From NCBI GenBank assembly GCA_963678705.1, contig CAVMBN010000172.1, positions 19,645 to 83,644 of the forward strand: a stretch of 64,000 nt of DNA, read 5' to 3'. Position 1 is the stretch's first letter. Every line of letters starts with the position of its first letter. The translations under genes and the position numbers were made by a program. This document shows positions 1 to 11,120 of the stretch, in pieces. The notes beneath the pieces are model-generated. The model saw nothing but the letters and a program-made list of their open reading frames with translations. It made no database searches and was not told where the DNA came from. This stretch comes from Panorpa germanica. Taxonomy: Eukaryota > Arthropoda > Insecta > Mecoptera > Panorpidae.

Positions 1-340
1 AGTCCACCGTATCATAAAGCATAAACATGCCCCTGCCAAGTCACTCATGAGATGTGTTATTATAAGATGTAATGAAACCCCATACTCCAGTACAAAAGAT
101 AATGCTACATTAACAAACTAAGCATTTCTAATTTAGCTACTGTGATAACCCATAGACTAACACATTGAAAAACACAAAAATAAAATAGCAATGTTATGTG
201 CATAAAGTTAGGGAAATAAATACAGACAGTACAATTTATTATCATGATTAAAGCTACTGTTAAAAATCCAAATGAAGACACAGTATACATGAACACTAAC
301 AAAAAACATAGCAATAGCGGAATAAAAACATGAAACCTTT
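1..340 (+). pseudogene. decayed integrase C-terminal fragment (Ty3/gypsy)
   Basis: Translation near 8-105 reads RIIKHKHA..MRCVIIRCNETPYS, which lines up with the integrase tail encoded at about 877-960 (RIVKHKHD..MKYAIIGYNETPHF). Further on, near 245-300, KATVKNPN..TVYMNTN matches the downstream NATVKDPN..IVYLNT segment. The reading is broken by stops and indels. It is therefore a second, older copy of the same integrase region lying just left of a better preserved one. The minus-strand open stretches over it are chance. The rest of that element lies outside the window. Confidence 0.6.
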
Positions 341-344
341 TTTA

Positions 345-1305
345 AGTAAAAGAACCACCAGAGTAATAATCAGAATCAGCAAGTAATGAAGTAATAGACG
401 TCACATACAAATTAATTTGCGAAAGATATACGTGGTCTAGTCTACGAAAAGATGTCGAAAATTTCATCAATAACTGCAGCACATGCAAACAGTGCAAATA
501 TAAAAGAAAACCAATTAGAGCACCGCTAAATAACACCGAAACACCTGAGAGACCACTTAAAAAATTACATATAGATACGTTTGGTATAGACAATACTATA
601 ATAGATGTATTTTCAAAATAACCACAGGCATACCAAATCGCCAATAGGTCATCCACAGAAATTGCCGATAAACTAATAACGTATTTCTCACACCACGGCA
701 TACCCAATCATATTACAAATAATATTAAAAAATATACAAATATAACTGAATTCTCATATAATCTCATCAAAGAATTACAAGAATTATATAAAATTAAAAT
801 TCATATAACAACACCATACAGACATAAAAGTAATTCTCCAATAGAACGAGCACATTCCACGATACTAGAACTATATCGTATAGTGAAACATAAACATGAT
901 CTTACACCCGAATCAATAATGAAATATGCTATTATAGGATATAACGAAACCCCACATTTCAGTATAGCATACAAACCTTTTGAAATAATAAATGAAAACT
1001 TACAAACTAAGTCAGTATTGGTTATGGATTATGACAAAAAACTCATAGACTTATACATCCAAAATCATAAAAATAAAAGCTCAACCCTATACTCAAAAGT
1101 TAAAGAAATAAATGCAAATCGAAAAGAACAGGTCATTAATAAGAGAAATGCTACTGTTAAAGACCCAAACGTAAAACAAGGAGATATCGTATACCTCAAC
1201 ACTAAATCAAAACAGGGTAAAAGCCGAATAATGAACACAGGACCCTTTAAAGAACTAGAAGTATCCGATACCTATATAGCTAAAATAGAAGATTTAAAAA
1301 ATTAA
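345..1305 (+). pseudogene. errantivirus-type integrase, 5'-truncated, broken
   Basis: This is the C-terminal part of a Ty3/gypsy pol polyprotein, the enzyme that would insert retrotransposon cDNA into the chromosome. From about 421 one frame reads a zinc-binding end (CSTCKQC), the first core aspartate in LHIDTFG (codon at 574), and the catalytic glutamate in SPIERAHS (near 840). The second core aspartate position appears as ITNN, where the family usually has a DN pair, so a key residue looks lost. An in-frame TAA lies at 619-621. The last 141 codons (883-1305) are open and include a C-terminal barrel-like segment (KQGDIVYLN). The frame stays aligned with the next ORF after the stop at 1303-1305. 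RT and RNase H are missing. The 345-420 stretch is too degenerate to assign. Confidence 0.8.
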
Positions 1306-1335
1306 AAATTAAGAGAAACACATGTAGATAACCTA

Positions 1336-1857
1336 GTGAAAACCAAAATGAAAAATCCAACTCCAAACGAATTTAATGAGAAAGGAATTAACTTCCTATT
1401 CGAACACACTACACTACCTGTCGATAAATCTAAGACAGATTATATTCTACACCTAGTTCACGACAAATTTAACCCCAGAGACGAAAAACCAAGATACTAC
1501 AACGGATTCGCAAAGTTAATAGCAAAGGACACACCCAATTTCGAATACATATTAAATAAAGCTAAAAGAACTAATAACCTCGTAGAGGGCCCATATAAAC
1601 TCACGCGAGGAAGAACATTTGGACACACAATAAATCCAGTCTGCAATCAACAAAACTGCCTGGACAAACTTTCCGAATTTCTAAAAAAATTTGAAAATTC
1701 ACCAACCGAATTAATAATACGAATGCCCCCTATAGCACAAGGACTTTTTAATAGAACAAAAGAAGAGGTCCTAGAAGTATTTAAACGGCATGCCACAAAG
1801 CACAAAATACATCATGCACTCAAATCCCGAAATACAAATGAATTATTTATTTATTAA
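1336..1857 (+). CDS. unknown ORF between integrase and env; macro-domain-like
   Basis: This 173-codon ORF is open and in the same frame as the integrase, 10 codons after its stop, so it could be a pol C-terminal extension or a separate product. I do not recognise a named family. Its pattern resembles a macro (ADP-ribose-binding) domain: a hydrophobic strand LHLVHDKFNP, a glycine-containing stretch NGFAKLIA, then RGRTFGHTI, a helix LDKLSEFLKKF, and a late strand-loop IIRMPPIAQGLF followed by helix KEEVLEVFKRH. That order matches strand, loop 1, helix, strand and loop 2 of TARG1-type macro domains. The assignment is inference from pattern only. No ATG lies at the reported start (GTG at 1336); the first ATG is at 1345. 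Confidence 0.45.
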   Translation: MKTKMKNPTPNEFNEKGINFLFEHTTLPVDKSKTDYILHLVHDKFNPRDEKPRYYNGFAKLIAKDTPNFEYILNKAKRTNNLVEGPYKLTRGRTFGHTINPVCNQQNCLDKLSEFLKKFENSPTELIIRMPPIAQGLFNRTKEEVLEVFKRHATKHKIHHALKSRNTNELFIY

Positions 1858-1997
1858 CTAATTATAAATAAATATATTAAAAACACGATCAAGTACTAAG
1901 AAATCCTGATTGTTGCAGGATCATCACCGCAACCAACACCAGCGATATTAATGAATGCCGAATTATTAAAATCACTGATAACCCAGGATTATATCCT

Positions 1998-3617
1998 GTG
2001 CAACTAGGAACAGCCCAAAACATCAAGGAATATTGGACTTTAGTCAAGAAAATAGATTTGGACCCCTTAATAAAATATTATAACCACGTACACCTGACTA
2101 GAGAAGATATTAAAATGAAATTAGAAAAAAAAAAATTTACAACTTATGGGCACAGCACTGCTGTAATGAACATCCTGGATATGGAAATAAGTAGAAAATT
2201 TAAACAAATTCTCCCAACTCGAAGAGAAAAAAGAGGCTTCATAGATGGCTTAGGTACTGTTTGGAAAGCAATCGGTGGAAACCTAGACGCTAACGACGGC
2301 GAGCGTATAAATTTAGCCCTGGAGACACTTGATAATAAACAAGAAACTCTAAATAAAGCTATATCTAAACAAATAAAATTACCAAACGATATACTCGATC
2401 AATTTAAATCGGCCCTACACACCATTGATTCTAATCAAGAAGGACTAGATAAACGTACCAAATTCCTAATGAACGATATCGATAAACTCCAACACCAAGT
2501 ATTTAACATCTTTATAACAGAATCGATCGGACTTGTCAGTCAATCAATGCAATTACTTTTGCACCTACTAAGAACCATTGAAACTGACATAACATTCGCT
2601 AAACTGAACACGCTTAGTGGTTCAATTCTGGAACCTGATCACCTATTAGCAGAATTACAAGCAATAAAGGAACATGTTGATACAACCAAACATATCAAAC
2701 TGCCTTACGATATTACATCAGAGAACATTCAACAATATGAAACTATTAGCAAAGTCAAAGCATACACTAATAAAAACCTAATCGTTTTTGTAATAAACAT
2801 ACCACTGGTAAACCCTAATATATTTACGTATTATAAACTATATCCAATCCCCATACCTTATAACAATAAATTCCAAATGATTATTCCCAGAACCCAATAC
2901 ACTATTGTGAATGAGTATAAACATGTAGATTTTAATGCACCCTGCAAAGAAATATATAACAATCAATTCCTATGCAAGCTTAGCGAACCACTTAACATCG
3001 AGAAAACCACCTGTGAGATAGAACTAATTCAAAACCAGCCAACCAGCAAATGTCAACCCTTAGTGATTTCTCTAACCGGCATCAAGATCCAGAACATCGA
3101 ATTCAACACCTGGATGTTAATCACAAATGACGAAAGCAGTGGCACCTTAACATGCAGCAGCCAGCGTGACATACGTCTACAAGGAACATATATAATACAC
3201 CTTGCACGAGATTGTCAATTTTCTGTTTCAGATAATACTCTTTAGTACATAGATATAGAAGAGGAAGTCGAAGCTTGGTACACCATTTCCCTGCCAAAAA
3301 TACCAAAGATCCAAAACAAACACCTAAACATCTCTACCGTGACCAACCTAAAACACCTGGACCTGGGCAACGTAGACAAGCTACAGACCACCCTAGCCCT
3401 ACTACCTGAAGACTTCGATGACAAAAGAATCTCAGACCATGTTTACATAATTAATTATACATTATTACCTATATTATTCATAATAATTACTATTGTAGTA
3501 TATAAGTTAATCAAATATTTTAGAAAAATAAAAATAATAAAAAATGAAAATGCACAAGAAATAAATAGCAAAAATATTGAAGAGTTGCAAAAACCTTTTG
3601 CTACATTTGAAGCATAA
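1998..3617 (+). pseudogene. env: errantivirus env (baculovirus F-like fusion glycoprotein), one amber stop
   Basis: This gene encodes the envelope fusion protein of an insect errantivirus-like retroelement. The frame runs 540 codons with a single in-frame TAG at 3243-3245. A furin-type site RREKR lies at residues 75-79, counted from the GTG at 1998. It is followed directly by the fusion-peptide-like GFIDGLGTVWKAIGG and an acidic NDGE segment typical of this family. After the stop the same frame carries the membrane anchor (TLLPILFIIITIVVY, near codons 488-502) and a basic then acidic cytoplasmic tail. The frame is also open upstream to about 1920 without an ATG or a clear signal peptide. That fits the family's use of a spliced env mRNA, but I cannot place the acceptor. 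It sits directly upstream of the polypurine tract. Confidence 0.85.
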
Positions 3618-3624
3618 GATTTAA

Positions 3625-3637
3625 TCTTAGAGGGGAG
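3625..3637 (+). promoter_or_regulatory. polypurine tract of the gypsy-like element
   Basis: A purine run (TTAGAGGGGAGG) lies between the env stop and the TGTTATAAC start of the LTR. This is where plus-strand DNA synthesis is primed in LTR retroelements. Confidence 0.7.
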
Positions 3638-3974
3638 GTGTTATAACTCACAATCCATACGACACAAACTAACAATGTCTCTTCAGTATCTTTGCTGATC
3701 ATGCACTTTATAGATAATAAAATAGTATATAAGTAATATGTTAATCTTAATCTAGTTAGTTCATGTATAAACTGCATAGCGCAGTTAGTAATTGGCTCAC
3801 CACTTTTTGAGTTCAAGTTCATGTATAATCTGCATCGCGCAGATAGTAATTGGCTGACTCACTATTTGATACTCACTGTATCGCACAGTGATTATTAGTC
3901 TAAATAAATATTATTTAAGTAAAACTAAAATAAATTGTTTTTTTTAATAAAGTCTAAATTACTCTAACTTTAAT
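3638..3974 (+). repeat. 3' LTR of the gypsy-like element (no partner in window)
   Basis: It starts TGTTATAACTC right after the polypurine tract and contains an AATAAA signal near 3903, with others near 3930 and 3946, followed by T-rich sequence. The right edge is taken where the satellite begins (TATATCTCATG, about 3974). With no 5' LTR in the window the exact end is uncertain by several bases. It holds the three hairpins described separately. Confidence 0.65.
3770..3890 (+). other. three equal hairpins with covarying stems in the LTR
   Basis: At 3770-3786, 3828-3844 and 3874-3890 there are three 17-nt perfect hairpins, each with a 6-bp stem and a 5-nt loop. The stems are AACTGC/GCAGTT, ATCTGC/GCAGAT and CACTGT/ACAGTG; the loops are ATAGC, ATCGC and ATCGC. 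Stem bases differ among the three, yet pairing is kept by matching changes on both sides. The first two sit in a ~58-bp tandem duplication whose flanks also match (TTCATGTATAA before, AGTAATTGGCT after). The covariation argues for a selected RNA or DNA structure, such as a binding or regulatory site in the LTR. Confidence 0.6.
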
Positions 3975-4608
3975 TATATCTCATGTACATACTTGTACTT
4001 ATGTCTACTTACTTACCATTTGTTTGTTATTATTGAATGTTCATGAACGATCAATCACTATTTCCAAGAAAACCGCATATATTGTTCACTTAATCACTTA
4101 TAACAATTAATACACTCTCTTTATTACTTAAAACACGCATTTATATAAACAAATTCTTATGTTTTAATATTATTTATAGTTAATGTTAATCGACTTACTT
4201 GATAGTGGGCGGCAACCTTTTGTCTTCCGTATATTTGTAGTGTTTATATGAGGTCTTCCTTATATAGCTCTACAGATTTCTTGAATTTCTTAACCACTTG
4301 ATGTTTTAGCACTAACACTAACCAAATTATTAACACTTTTTTTGTCTATCGCACTTAATAATGTCTTATATCAAACATTAAAGTTGCAATTTTGAGGTTA
4401 TGTTTATAAGACCGCGTGTACGCGTAATGAAAAATTCGTTTTTAACACTGGTTTCCAACTGTCAAACTTTTGTAAAAACACTTTGTTTAGGGTAAATTAA
4501 CAATTAACACAAATTTAAAACAAACTTAAATACTTTACGTTTGAAAAAGTATTCATATAATTTATTTAATTTTTTTCCGTAATTAATTTCTCACTTTTAA
4601 TCACTTTT
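3975..4608 (-). repeat. inverted noncoding part of the 1.58-kb satellite unit
   Basis: This stretch is the reverse complement of the noncoding half of the satellite unit. It includes the reversed GTTCATGAAC palindrome near 4040, the reversed GGTTGCCGCCCAC segment near 4208-4220 and the reversed GCTATATAAGG box near 4255. It ends at about 4608, where the array switches to plus orientation. It is the only inverted satellite piece in the window and directly abuts the gypsy LTR. It has no coding capacity. Confidence 0.85.
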
Positions 4609-5036
4609 TACATTTTACAAACCGATTACTGTTCCATGAAAAGGCAACTATCTTGAGGTTGTCCTCAGCGATCCGTAATGGAGTCTGAGCTCTGGAACTT
4701 GGTATTCGACGAGAACTGTGTTTCTCACTCGAAAGGTTGTGTAGACGTATGTTTTGCCAACGATAATGTGATCCTTATCGGTGCAAATAGTACAGAACAA
4801 CTAGAAAGCCGTTCTCGACCTGCTATATATAAAATCTGTAGTTTCTTGAAGCTACAAAGCTACGAAACAAATACAGTAACAACGAATGATAAACTTGTAA
4901 CACACCTTGCGCGTGTCACAAGAATGGAATGAAGCTTAAACTCGGCAACTATGCCGACACTATACAAGGGGGCACTTAGGCCAATGGTTGTGTATTGTGC
5001 TTCGGCATGGTATTACAGGATCAATCTTCCAGATCT
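4608..5036 (+). repeat. partial satellite unit (RT-derived half)
   Basis: This is the forward RT-derived part of a unit, from TTTTACAAACCG to CCAGATCTT. It then jumps to the noncoding part at AACCAGTGTTAAAAACG through a deletion at about 5036. A 84-codon open stretch (4678-4932) carries the usual RT remnant, but GGGGCCT is changed to GGAGTCT, removing the conserved Gly-Pro. Confidence 0.8.
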
Positions 5037-5540
5037 TGTGTTAAAAACCAGTGTTAAAAACGAATTTTTCATTACGCGTACACGCGGTTTTATAAACATA
5101 ACCTCAAAATTGTAACTTTGATGTTTGAAATAAGACATTAATAAGTGCGACAGACAAAAAAAGTGATAATAATTTGGTTAGTGTTAGTGCTAAAACATCA
5201 AGTGGTTAAGAAATTTAAGAAATCTGTAGAGATATATAAGGAAGACCTTATATAAACACTACAAATATACGGAAGACAAAAGGTTGCCGCCCACTCTCAA
5301 GTAAGTCGATTAACATTAACTATAAATAATATTAAAACATAAGAATTAGTTTATATAAATGCGTGTTTGAAATAATAAAGAGAGTGTATTAATTGTTATA
5401 ATTGATTAAGTAAACAATATATGCGGTTTTCTTGGAAATAGTGATTGATCGTTCATGAACATTCAATGGTAACAAACAAATGGTAAGTAAGTAGGCATAA
5501 GTCCAAGTATGTACATGAGATATTTATAGAAATTTAGTGT

Positions 5541-7116
5541 GCCTTTGATAATGTCTGGTGGCCAAGTGACCTTTAAAGAATTAGACCGGCAAAAACCTCT
5601 AGGTACGTCTACTGCGCTATGGAGAACTACTTTCATTGTCAAACAATAATTTTACAAACCGATTACCGTTCCATAAAAAGGCAACTATTAAAAGGTTGTC
5701 CTCAGCGATCCGTAATGGGGCCTGAGCTCTGGAACATGGTATTTGACGAGAACTGTGTTTCTCACTCGAAAGGTTTTGTAAACGTATGTTTTGCCAACGA
5801 TAATGTGATCCTTATCGGTGCAAATAGTACAGAACAACTAGAAAGCCGTCCTTGACCTGCTATAGATAAAATCAGTAGTTTCTTCAAGCTACAAAGCTAC
5901 GAAACAAATACGGTAACAACGAATAAAAAACTTGTAACACACCTTGCGCGTGTCACAAGGACGGAATGAAGCTTAAACTCGGCAACTATGCCGATACTAT
6001 ACAAGGAGACATTTATGCTAATGGTTGTGTATTGTGCTTCGGCATGGTATTACAGGATCAATCTTCCAGATCTTTCATGCAAAGAACTATATTATTGACG
6101 ATGACGCGTTGTTGCAGAACTGTATTTACACAAGTTGTGCAGGTGATATTTGGGACAATTCCTTTAGATTTAAAAATCACTCATGCACTTACTTAAGTAC
6201 AAATTACGCTAGAACTGAAAGAATCAAATTTTGATGATTTAAAATTAATGCGACAAATTTTGAGGATTTAAAGTTAATGCAGCTGTAGGATAAAAGTCTG
6301 GAGACGATACCAAATATATTGCCAAAGAGATGAATGCATATATGCATTAGCTCTGGCAAGACAGATAGGACCTTATTCAAAAAGGAAGACCTACGTATTG
6401 GTTTACAAAGACGTTAATATTGCTTTGCAACACAAGTGGTTCCTATCTACTATGTGTGTGATCGGCTCCTGCTACTTTAGGTGAAAAAAGTGATTAGAAG
6501 TGAGAAATTTATTATGGAAAAAAATTATGAATACTTTTTCAAACGAAAAGTATTTAAGTTTGTTTTAAATTTGTGTTAATTTACCCTAAACAAAGTATTT
6601 TACAATAGTTTGACAGTTGGAAACCAGTGTTAAAAACGAATTTTTCATTACGCGTACACGCGGTTTTATAAACATAACCTCAAAATTGTAACTTTGATGT
6701 TTGAAATAAGACATTAATAAGTGCGACAGACAAAAAAAGTGATAATAGTTTGGTTAGTGTTAGTGCTAAAACATCAAGTGGTTAAGAAATTTAAGAAATC
6801 TGTAGAGATATATAAGAAAGACCTCATATAAACACTACAAATATACGGAAGACAAAAGGTTGCCGCCCACTATCAAGTAAGTAGATTAACATTAACTAAA
6901 AATAATATTAAAACATAAGAATTAGTTTATATAAATGCGTGTTTGAAATAATAAAGAGAGTGTATTGTTTGTTATAAGTGATAAAGTAAACAATATATGC
7001 GGTTTTCTTGGAAATAGTGATTGATCGTTCATGAACATTCAATGGTAACAAACAAATGGTAAGTAAGTAGGCATAAGTCCAAGTATGTACATGAGATATT
7101 TATAGAAATTCAGTTT
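5541..7116 (+). repeat. satellite unit 1 (1,576 bp)
   Basis: Measured from the RT motif A codons. Motif A (FDN) is kept. The palm frame opens at 5619 and stops early with TGA at 5853-5855, where other units have CGA. The later frames (5966-6196) encode the CRTV-type segment in another frame, so the RT is broken by indels as in all units. Confidence 0.85.
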
Positions 7117-8703
7117 GCCTTTGATAATGTCTGGTGGCCAAGTGACCTTCAAAGAATTAGACCGGCAAAAACCTTTAGGTACGTCTACTGCGCTATGGAG
7201 AACTATTTTCATTGTCGAACATTAATTTTACAAACCGATTACTGTTCCATAAAAAGGAAACTATCTTCAGGTTGTCCTCAGCGATCCGTAATGGGACCTG
7301 AGCTCTGGAACTTGGTATTCGACGAGAACTGTGTTTCTCACTCGAAAGGTTGTGTAAACGTATGTTTTGCCAACGATAATGTGATCTTTATCGGTGCAAA
7401 TAGTACAGAACAACTAGAAAGCCGTTCTCGACCCGCTATAGATAAAATCTGTAGTTTCTTAAAGCTACAAAGCTACGAAACAAATACAGTAACAAAGAAT
7501 GATAAACTTGTAACACACCTTGCGCGTGTCACAAGGACGGAATGAGGCTTAAACTCGGCAACTATGCCGACACTATACAAGGGGGCATTTATGCCAATGG
7601 TTGTGTATTGTGCTTCGGCATGGTATTACAGGATCAATCTTCCAGATCTTCCATGCAAAGAACTATGTTATTGACGATGACGCGTTGTTGCAGAACTGTA
7701 TCTACAGAAGTGGTGCAGGTGATATTGGGGACAATTTCTTTAGATTTAAAAATCACTCATGGACTTACTTAAGTACAAATTACGCTAGAACTAAAAAAAT
7801 CAAATTTTGATGTTTTAAAATAATGCGACAAATTTCGAGGATTTAAAGTTAATGCGGCTGTAGGATGAAAGTCTGAAGACGATACCAAATATATTGCCAA
7901 AGAGATGAATGCATATATGCATAAGCTCTGGCAAGACAGATAAGACTTAATACAAAAAGGAAGACCTACGTATTGGTTTACAAGGACGATAATATTGCTT
8001 TGCAACACAAGTGGTTCCTATCTACTATGTGTGTGATCGGCTCTTGCTACTATAGGTAAAAAAAGTGATTAAAAGTGAGAAATTAATTATGGAAAAAAAT
8101 TAAATAAATTATATGAATACTTTTTCAAACGAAAAGTATTTAAGTTTGTTTTAAATTTGTGTTAATTTACCCTAAACAAAGTGTTTTTACAAAAGTTTGA
8201 CAGTTGGAAACTAGTGTTAAAAACGAATTTTTCATTGCGCGTACACGCGGTCTTATAAACATAACCTCAAAATTGTAACTTTGATGTTTGATATAAGACA
8301 TTAATAAGTGCGATAGACAAAAAAAGTGATAATAATTAGGTTAGTGTTAGTGCTAAAACATCAAGTGGTTAAGAAGTTTAAGTAATCTGTAGAGCTATAT
8401 AACTAAGACCTCCAATAAACACTACAAACATACGGAAGACAAAAGGTTGCCGCCCACTATCAAGTAAGTCGATTAACATTAACTATAAATAATATTAAAA
8501 CATAAGAATTAGTTTATATAATTGCGTGTTTTAAGTAATAAAGAGAGTGTATTAATTGTTATAAGTAATTATGTGAACAATATATGCGGTTTTCTTGGAA
8601 ATAGTGATTGATCGTTCATGAACATTCAATGGTAACAAACAAATGGTAAGTAAGTAGGCATAAGTACAAGTATGTACAAGAGATATTTATAGAAATTTAG
8701 TGT
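7117..8703 (+). repeat. satellite unit 2 (1,587 bp), best-preserved RT remnant
   Basis: It has a 116-codon open palm fragment (7195-7545) with ILQTDY, GCPQRSV, GPELWN and FAND in order. FDN is present at the unit start. A TGA follows RVTRTE, and the next RT segments lie in other frames. R1-clade elements have GCPQGSV and an ADD triad at these positions; both are altered here, so the enzyme was already dead. Confidence 0.85.
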
Positions 8704-10271
8704 GCTTTTGTTAATGTCAGGTGGCCAAGTGACCTTTAAAGAATTAGACCGGCAAAAACCTCTAGGTACGTCTACTGCGCTATGGTGAACTATTTTCGTT
8801 GTCGAACATTAATTTTACAAATTGATTACCGTTTCATAAAAAGGCAACTATCTAAAGGTTGTTCTCAGCGATCCGTAATGGGGCCTGAGCTCTGGAACAT
8901 GGTATTTGACGAGAACTGTGTTTCTCACTCGAAAAGTTGTGTAAACGTATGTTTTGCAAACGATAATGTGATACTTATCGGTGCAAATAGTGCAGAAGAA
9001 CTAGAAAGCCGTCCTCGACCTTCTATAGATAAAATCAGTAGTTTCTTAAAGCTACAAAGCTACGAAACAAATACGGTAACAACGAATAAAAAACTTGTAA
9101 CACACCTTGCGCGTGTCACAAGGACGGAATAAAGCTTAAACTCGGCAACTATGCCGATACTATACAAGGGGACATTTATGCCAATAATTGTGTATTGTGC
9201 TTCAGCATGGTATTACAGGATCAATCTTCCAGATCTTTCATGCAAAGAACTATATTATTGACGATGACGCGTTGTTGCAGAACTGTATCTACAGAAGTAG
9301 TGCAGGTGATATTGGAGACAATTCCTTTAGATTTAAAAATCACTCATGCACTTACTTAAGTACAAATTACGCTAGAACTGAAAAAATCAAATTTTGATGA
9401 TTTAAAATTAATGCGACAAATTTCGAGGATTTAAAGTTAATGCAGCTGTAGAATAAAAGTCTAGAGACGAAACCAAATATATTGCCAAAGAAATGAATGC
9501 ATATATGCATCAGCTCTGGCAAGACAGATAGGACCTAATTCAAAAAGAAAGACCTACGTATTGGTTTACAAGGACGTTATTATTGCTTTGCAACACAAGT
9601 GGTTCCTATCTACTATGTGTGTGATCGGCTCCTGCTACTTTAGGTGAAAAAAGTGATTAAAAGTGAGAAATTTATTATGAAAAAAAATTATGAATACTTT
9701 TTCAAACGAAAAGTATTTAAGTTTGTTTTAAATTTGTGTTAATTTACCCTAAACAAAGTGTTTTACAAAAGTTTGACAGTTGGAAACCAGTGTTAAAAAC
9801 GAATTTTTTATTACGCGTACACGCGGTTTTATAAACATAACCTCAAAATTGTAACTTTGATGTATGAAATAAGACATTAATAAGTGCGACAGACAAAAAA
9901 AGTGATAATAATTTGGTTAGTGTTAGTGCTAAAACATCAAGTGGTTAAGAAATTTAAGAAATCTGTAGAGATATATAAGAAAGACCTCATATAAACACTA
10001 CAAATATACGGAAGACAAAAGGTTGCCGCCCACTATCAAGTAAGTCGATTAACATGAACAATAAATAATATTAAAACAAAAGAATTAGTTTATATAAATC
10101 AAATAATAAAGAGAGTGTATTAATTGTTATAAGTGATTAAGTGAACAATATATGCGGTTTTCTTGGAAATAGTGATTGATCGTTCATGAACATTCAATGG
10201 TAACAAACAAATGGTAAGTAAGTAGGCATAAGTACAAGTATGTACATGAGATATTTATAGAAATTCAGTGT
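8704..10271 (+). repeat. satellite unit 3 (1,568 bp)
   Basis: RT motif A has changed from FDN to FVN (TTTGTTAATG). The palm frame is open at 8782-9132. The noncoding half has lost about 14 bp of the GCGTGTTT segment near 10100, a change shared with unit 6. Confidence 0.85.
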
Positions 10272-11120
10272 GCCTTTAATAATGTCTGGTGGCCAAGTGA
10301 CCTTTAAAGAATTAGACCGGCAAAAACCTCTAGGTACGTCTACTGCGCTATGGAGAACTATTTTCATTGTCAAACTTTATTCAAAAAGGAAGACCTACGT
10401 ATTGGTTTACAAAGACGTTAATATTGCTTTGCAACACAAGTGGTTCCTATCTACTATGTGTGTGATCGGCTCCTGCTACTTTAGGTGAAAAAAGTGATTA
10501 GAAGTGAGAAATTTATTATGGAAAAAAATTATGAATACTTTTTCTAACGAAAAGTATTTAAGTTTGTTTTAAATTTGTGTTAATTTACGCTAAACAAAGT
10601 ATTTTACAATAGTTTGACAGTTGGAAACCAGTGTTAAAAACGAATTTTTCATTACGCGTACACGCGGTTTTATAAACATAACCTCAAAATTGTAACTTTG
10701 ATGTTTGAAATAAGACATTAATAAGTGCGAAAGACAAAAAAAGTGATAATAGTTTGGTTAGTGTTAGTGCTAAAACATCAAGTGGTTAAGAAATTTAAGA
10801 AATCTGTAGAGATATATAAGGAAGACCTCATATGAACACTACAAATATACGGAAGACAAAAGGTTGCCGCCCACTATCAAGTAAGTAGATTAACATTAAC
10901 TAAAAATAATATTAAAACATAAGAATTAGTTTATATAAATGCGTGTTTGAAATAATAAAGAGAGTGTATTGTTTGTTATAAGTGATAAAGTACACAATAT
11001 ATGCGGTTTTCTTGGAAATAGTGATTGATCGTTCATGAACATTCAATGGTAACAAACAAATGGTAAGTAAGTAGGCATAAGTCCAAGTATGTACATGAGA
11101 TATTTATAGAAATTCAGTTT
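10272..11120 (+). repeat. satellite unit 4 (849 bp), internally deleted
   Basis: About 737 bp of the RT half is missing at 10377/10378, where TTGTCAAAC meets TTTATTCAAAAAGG. This join is also the junction of the 4.0-kb tandem duplication. The deletion creates a 72-codon chimeric open frame (10270-10488) that I regard as chance. Confidence 0.85.

Noticed and set aside
105..707. Two minus-strand open frames (69 and 121 codons)
   Set aside because: They lie opposite recognisable integrase sequence on the plus strand and have no family features.
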